Source of the DNA: Acorus gramineus
Taxonomy: Eukaryota > Streptophyta > Magnoliopsida > Acorales > Acoraceae
NCBI GenBank assembly: GCA_030737835.1
Contig: CM060857.1
Location: 15,883,496 to 15,947,495 of the forward strand
DNA length: 64,000 bases
Direction: 5' to 3'
The translations under genes and the position numbers were made by a program. The notes beneath the pieces were generated by a model. That model had not been told where the DNA came from. It searched no databases and saw only the letters and a list, made by a program, of their open reading frames with translations. The stretch's first letter is position 1. Each line of letters begins with the position of its first letter. Below, one piece after another: positions 58,509 to 64,000 of the stretch.

Positions 58509-60395
58509 ATGGAGTTCCTGTTTGTCTTAGCTTCAACACTCCTCATCTCCTCACTGTTCCACCTATGGAAGGCCTTCCAAAGAAGAAGGAACAGCCGTGA
58601 CTGTTACCTCCTCAACTACGTGTGCTTCAAGCCGGTCGACCACCGGAAGGTGTCGACGGAACTCTGCGGGAAGATCGTGAGGCGGAACAAGCTCCTCGGA
58701 CTCGACGACTACAAGTTCCTTCTGAGGGTGATCGTGAACTCCGGCATAGGCGAGGAGACCTACGGGCCGACCAACATCATCGAGGGGAGGGAGACGGAAC
58801 CCACCTTCGACGACGCCATGTCCGAGATGGATGACTGCTTCTTCCCCACATTGGACGAGCTCTTCATGAAGTCCGGTTTCTCCCCCTCCGACATCGACGT
58901 GCTCGTCGTCAACGTCTCCATGTTCTCCCCCGCCCCCTCCCTCTCCTCCAGGATCGTCAACCGGTACAAGATGAGGGAGGACTTGATGGTAAGGATATAT
59001 GAACAAATCTGGATGGGATCTATTTTAGATCCGGCTGATTTACAATATTTATTTCACATGTTTAGCACGTGAGATCTGTTAAAACAGTGATGGAATTCAA
59101 TTTTGACTTGATTCACCTATGAAATTGTCTACTTGAATCTATAAAAATTACTAAACATGATCACTCATACTCACTTTTATGGTTGAGTATGTTTTAATTT
59201 TTTGTTGAACACACACATATATATATACACACACACACTCTGAAGGATTCACAAAAAATTGAATATATGTTTTTTATAATATCAAATTAGAAAAAAAAAA
59301 TACATATATATACATATGTTAGTCAACGAATAGCTGAATATAGCATAACACTAAAATTTATACACGGGGATATGATTTTATTATACCATTATATTAATGT
59401 TATGTTATGTATTTAAACTTATGAAAAGAATATATAAATACTTAATCACATACACATATATGCACATGCAGACATACAACCTGACAGGGATGGGATGCAG
59501 CGCAAGCCTGATAGCGATCAACGTAGTGAAAGACATCTTCAAGTGCCAAGAACGAAAGCTAGCGATCGTGATGACGTCGGAGTCGATCAGCCCGAACTGG
59601 TACTCCGGCAAGGACAAGTCAATGATGCTCGGCAACTGCCTCTTCCGCTCCGGCGGCTGCGCCGTCCTCCTCACCAACGACCCCCTCCTCAAGTCCCGCG
59701 CCAAGCTCAAGCTCTCCTGCCTCGTCCGCACCCACCTCGGCGCCGGCGACGAGGCCTACGACTGCGCCGTCCAGAGGGAGGACTCCGACGGGCTCATGGG
59801 CTTCCACCTCAGCAAGGACCTCCCCAAGTCCGCCACCAAAGCTTTCTTCGTCAACCTCCGCGGCCTCGCTCCGATGGTCCTCCCCATAAGAGAGCTCCTC
59901 CGCTACCTCCTCACCAGGCTACGCGAGAAGAGGAGACGCGACAAGATGACAAATACGACGACGAAGTCGGCGGGGGTGAATTTCAAGGCAGGGATTGACC
60001 ACTTCTGCCTGCACACGGGCGGGGCGGCTGTCATTGAGGGCGTGGCAAAAAGCCTCGGCTTGAGCCAGTTTGATGTCGAGCCGGCGAGGATGACCTTGCA
60101 TAGGTTTGGGAACACTTCGGCGAGCAGTCTTTGGTATGTGTTAGGGTACATGGAGGCGAAGAAGAGGTTGAAGAAGGGGAACAAGGTGTTGATGATAAGC
60201 TTTGGAGCTGGGTTTAAGTGCAACAGTTGTTTGTGGGAGGTGTTGAGGGATTTGGAGAACAAGAATGTGTGGGAGGATTGTATTGATGAATACCCACCTA
60301 AGAATTTGATTAACCCATACATGAAGAAGTATGGGTGGATCAATGAACACTCGGTTATTCCGGATGTCCTTCCTAAAGAGTTTATTGGGTTTTGA
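58509..60395 (+). CDS. KCS12: 3-ketoacyl-CoA synthase, KCS12-like
   Basis: Two exons (58509-58988 and 59472-60395; GT-AG, phase 0) give 467 residues. It condenses malonyl-CoA with long-chain acyl-CoA, the first and substrate-selecting step of very-long-chain fatty acid elongation at the ER membrane, feeding cuticular wax or other lipids. One N-terminal hydrophobic segment (about 3-20) is followed by the FAE1/KCS catalytic domain. Catalytic residues visible: C169 (TGMGCSAS), H341 (HFCLHTGG) and N374 (RFGNTSAS). The short N-terminus, [12 protein letters not shown] and [21 protein letters not shown] point to the KCS12-type subgroup; the exact orthologue is inferred. Both exons use C or G heavily in third positions, in contrast with PRT1 and LUH. 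A possible polyadenylation signal AATAAA lies at 60493. The exon 1 frame reads through into the intron for 27 codons. Confidence 0.93.
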
Positions 60396-61305
60396 ATTTT
60401 TTTTTATTATTTTCAATTAAGGTTAATTTGGTGTTTTATTATTGAGATATATAATTGGGTCTGTAAGGGTTTGGTGATTTGTACCGGGTTGAAATAAAGA
60501 TCAGTTAATATGTTCACAGCATTTTTATTTTATTTTATTTTATGTTTAATTTTTTTGGCAGTACTTGTCAGTGTTTCTTCAGGGGCTGCAGTAATGACAC
60601 TGTTTTCTTGTTGAATCAATTCGTCATACTTGGAGATGTGCGCTGTTAAAAATGTAGTCCAAGTAGAGAACACATTTATGTAGATATTACATGCATGTGT
60701 GTGTGTGTATATATATCCAGGTATACATTCAGTTAGATAAATATTACTACTTCATTGGTGTTTTTCATTTTTTTTTTTTTTTTTGTCAAATGAGATATTC
60801 ACACATCACCGTGTATATGAGTTTTGCAATAGTTAGCTAGCTTGTGGGATTCATACAATTTTTTCTTTTTATCTTACTCGCGCCAATGTATAAATGAGAA
60901 AAAAAAAAATGGATTGTTGCATGCAACACCACCTTTGAAAATAAAAGCACACAAGTTTTTGTAAAAAGTGGTGATACAGTGGATCAATTATTTCTGCAAT
61001 CTCAGCATATAAAATCTTTAATAGACAATATATTATATATATTAAAAAAATATAAAAAATGTATGCATTCAATTTATTCACTTATTTTATTTGTGAAAGT
61101 ATATAAATACTTTTAAAAAAATTCAAAATATATTAGAAATACAAAAAGTGACCGTAGAAATAACACTGTATAACATTAATTTCCTCTTGTAAACGTTAGT
61201 GTCACTGGTCAAACATGAAAAGATAGAGAACCAACTTGCCCTGAAGAGCAGTAGACATTACTGTTGATCGTTGTTTTTTGAAGCCCCACCACCCCCTTCT
61301 CTCAT
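60396..61305. other. 3' flank of the KCS gene
   Basis: The 3' untranslated region, with AATAAA at 60493-60498 and TTTTATTTTATTTTA downstream (near 60525). A TG/TA microsatellite lies near 60697-60713. No further gene. Confidence 0.55.
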
Positions 61306-61314
61306 TTAATTTTA

Positions 61315-61782
61315 AGGAAATATCCATGCAACCCTCTATAATCTTTCTGATATTCATATAACCTCCTGTAATTTCAATATATCTATATAACCCCCTGTTA
61401 ACACATCATAAATGCAAATAATCTCTCGTAATTAATTTTTTTTTAAGAGAATTAAAATATTTCTGACATATTGCGTTATCTAAACTATGGTTAACAAATA
61501 TGTATTCTTTTGACTCCCGAAAAACAGTCAATACTTAAAAAAAACACTCATATTTTTAATTTTACACTCTTTTAGGATTTTTTTTTTTAAAATATTGACT
61601 GCTTTCAGAGAGTTAAAATGATACATATTTATTAACCATGGTTTAGATAACGCAATATGTCCGAAATATTCCAATTCTGTTAAAAAAAATTTAACCGTGG
61701 GGGATTATTTGCATTTATAGTGTGTTTACAGGGAGTTATATGAATATTAGGAAGATTACAGGGAGTTATATGGATTTTTCTC
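61315..61782. mobile_element. Mutator-like MITE with long inverted arms
   Basis: Perfect 9-bp target duplication TTAATTTTA (61306-61314 and 61783-61791). Inverted arms of about 200 bp (61315-61535 and 61580-61782) share TCCAT(G/A)(C/T)AAC, ATAAATGCAAATAATC, ATATTGCGTTATCTAAAC and CAGTCAATA. The left arm has one extra ATATAACC(T/C)CCTGTAA unit. The loop is under 60 bp, so a transcript would form a nearly complete hairpin. Confidence 0.8.
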
Positions 61783-61791
61783 TTAATTTTA

Positions 61792-62289
61792 TTAACATCT
61801 GTACATAAGACATGCATCCAGCTAGATGAGGGTGTGATCATTGTAGGGTCACATACTACAAGGATACGTTAATACTCTAGAAGCATCAATGTCACAACCA
61901 ACCATGTGTAGGCGTTCCATGGTCACATTATTTAAGAGCCAAATATATATATGGTCGTTAGTCACCTATATATGGTCGTTAAAACCCAATACGTAAATTA
62001 AAAAAATATAAAATTCGTTATTAACTACTGAACTATATATGAATATAAACCCATGTTTCTTATGTTGCTTCTGCTATTAATTTGCCAGAGTATTTTTGGA
62101 AAGAGAATCCCATAATTAGTAACTTGTTTATTGGAGTACAAAGAGGAACTGACTATATACAGACACACTATATATAGACACACACACACACACACGACAA
62201 CCCGTTGGTCCCGTTCTGTACCCTTAACTTGCAGAGATACTCAAATAAAAAATATCTACAAAAGTAAAATTAATTTATTACACATAGAA
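61792..62289. other. Intergenic DNA, no gene seen
   Basis: Contains a CA microsatellite (62178-62195) and two copies of TATATGGTCGTTA (near 61948 and 61969). Confidence 0.5.
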
Positions 62290-62830
62290 CTCATGATCTA
62301 TCCCAAAGAAAATATATTTTCTACATTGAGTCCAAATCAACAAGCATTAATTAGAAATCTAATTAATAATGCTTTGGGCCTCTCCTCTAAGGGCGGAAAT
62401 TGCTGCCATTCGATTAGCAGTTCAGAAAGCTCGTCAATTGGGACTTGCTCATCTTTGTATATGTTCTGATGCGGAGGTCATCATTCAAATATTAAAATCA
62501 GGAAGTCCAGGTCCTCTTCCTATTCAGAGTTTTATTGATCAAATCAGACTTTGTCATAGTGCAGGTCAAGGATCCCATAGCAATTTGTAAAGTATCAAGG
62601 GAGGCGGTGAAAGCTCCTGAAGTGTTGGCAAAACATGCTCGAACAACACAATCTAGTGGCTACTCTGAGGGACTTCAGGATAATAGCATTAGAAACTGGA
62701 TTAATCCAGTTATATCATCAGTGTATACTTGTATAGATCAGGCTAATTCACAGGACTCATGTATTTTGGGCTATACTATATAGTTCCCTTTTTTGTTTGT
62801 TTATAAGATTTTGCCCAGGGGGCTTTCTAC
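62290..62830 (+). pseudogene. LINE RNase H-domain fragment and 3' end
   Basis: Frame 62381-62590 gives SPLRAEIAAIRLAVQKARQL and CICSDAEVIIQIL, the second and third acidic blocks (E and D) of the RNase H domain found at the C-terminus of plant LINEs. The first Asp block is missing. Later frames read out of phase (EVLAKHARTTQ), so it is frameshifted. An A-rich tail appears near 62837-62851. It is a 5'-truncated dead copy, in the opposite orientation to the fragment at 2040-2790. Confidence 0.75.
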
Positions 62831-62834
62831 CCAA

Positions 62835-64000
62835 AAAACAAAGAAAAAAAAGGCCTTATTTTATATGGCACAACCAGATAACAACACTGTAAATAATATT
62901 TCTAAGCCTTTTATATCTGCAATAAATAAATAAATAAAGAAAAATATAGTAGGCATGATTCTTTACAAAAGAATATTGTCAATTTTTGACACCATTGATT
63001 AGGTAAGCAAATAAAGGTTTACCAAAAATATTGGATAGAAAACACAAGCTTTTTCTTCTTCTTTTTTTTTTGAATTTTTAAAAATTGGTGCTCTAAGGTT
63101 TGATCACTTGACCTCCTTTACGGATGGAGGAGTTCTTATAGACTTTCCAAAGTTCGGTTCACGACAAACATACATATTAAACAACATATTGTCATGCGAG
63201 TGGAAAAGGAGAGAAAAAAAAAACTTACATGAACAATGGACGTATGTACGTTTTGGAATTTTAAGAAGTTGATTGTATGTCTTTTTAGAGGTCTTTGTGA
63301 TCCTCATAATATAGTTTGTGATGGGTTAGAACAACCATAAAAATCTGAATTAGATTGAATGGGGGTTCAAATTAAATATTTTTAAAACAATCCTTTTATG
63401 TTCCTTTCCTTGGAGCAATACGACCCTCAATGTTACCAATTTCTAATCAATAAATCAATCGTCCTTACAAATTTGGTAAGTCGATGGCCAATAATATGAA
63501 TGCTTTAACCATATATTATGATCTTGATTTTATAAAAATTATATTTTATAATTAAATATATCACCATTATTGTTTAAAATTTGGAACAAATCTTAAATAC
63601 CTTCATATTGGGTCTATTAAATTTCGGAGAAGCCAATTAATACTTTGATTTTTCTTAGATTTATGTCTTCCAAACAAGTATATACCAATAGTAGTATTAT
63701 ATTTTTAACCCATCAATATATCATATAATTTTTACCTAATCACAACCAAAACAGGAATGTAAAAAAAAGGAAACCGAGTCTCTCCATTACCCGCTGATTT
63801 TTTTGTGGCTTATTAAATAAACGGTCCAGATTGATTGAGTTCTATTATTAGGAAATCAAGCAAATTAAATTGGTCGAGTGGACACAGTGCATGTTTGTTA
63901 AAATTTATAAGCTACATATTATAGCTTTTAGTTTAAAACAAATGGTTGTTAAATGTTTGTTTAAACTTATTAGAATTCATTTATAAGTTAAAAACAACTT
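62835..64000. other. AT-rich DNA with a SINE-like scrap at the right edge of the window
   Basis: At about 63062-63160 (minus strand) a block with GGAGGTCAAGTGATCAAACC and a downstream A run resembles the SINE at 8187-8284. CATGTTTGTT near 63891 may start a MITE cut by the window end. No gene. Confidence 0.4.

Noticed and set aside
58563-59006. 147-codon open frame antisense to KCS exon 1
   Set aside because: It mirrors the GC-rich sense codons, has low-complexity Gly/Val/Asp content and matches no family.
59495-59998. 167-codon frame overlapping KCS exon 2
   Set aside because: Arg/Pro-rich shadow of the high-GC3 coding frame; the KCS frame has clear catalytic motifs.
1-64000. CRISPR arrays, operons, rRNA or organelle DNA
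   Set aside because: None seen; direct repeats are two-copy duplications or transposon arms, and the genes are nuclear with spliceosomal introns.

Overview
This is a window of nuclear DNA from a flowering plant. The genes have GT-AG introns, the intergenic DNA is very AT-rich, and the gene families are plant ones (LEUNIG-type corepressor, PRT1 N-degron ligase, 3-ketoacyl-CoA synthase, plant PMP22). The mobile elements are also typical of plants: hAT, Mutator-like and PIF/Harbinger-like elements, tRNA-derived SINEs, LINE remnants and a scrap of LTR element. The sequence does not place the species further.

I rebuilt five host genes and one transposase by following splice sites and reading phase. 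From left to right: a small conserved plant protein, EDA6-like (4843-5301, +); a PMP22/Mpv17-family peroxisomal membrane protein (11673-14943, -, 7 exons); a complete hAT transposon with a 700-codon transposase (16958-20757); a LEUNIG_HOMOLOG corepressor (22046-32696, -, 17 coding exons); a PRT1-type double-RING plus ZZ ubiquitin ligase (38759-45458, +, 8 exons); and a 3-ketoacyl-CoA synthase of the KCS12 type (58509-60395, +, 2 exons). The genes are unrelated neighbours with no operon-like logic.

Most of the remaining DNA is mobile-element debris. At 0-4 kb there is a full-length SINE with target duplication and a LINE zinc-knuckle fragment. At 6-9 kb an old duplicated G-box-containing module has a SINE inserted in one copy. 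At 9-11 kb lie two terminal-inverted-repeat elements. At 33-38.6 kb a duplicated promoter block, a small inverted-repeat element, a PIF-like element carrying gene-like DNA and a fold-back element sit close together. From 46 to 58 kb is a gene desert with tandem duplications. After the KCS gene come a Mutator-like MITE and a LINE RNase H fragment.

The most notable points are the apparently intact hAT element (perfect 18-bp termini and perfect 8-bp target duplication); a one-base reading-frame break in exon 8 of the LEUNIG_HOMOLOG gene, whose other junctions are all in phase; a 214-bp tandem duplication directly upstream of that gene; and a PIF-like element that appears to have captured promoter-plus-exon-like DNA.
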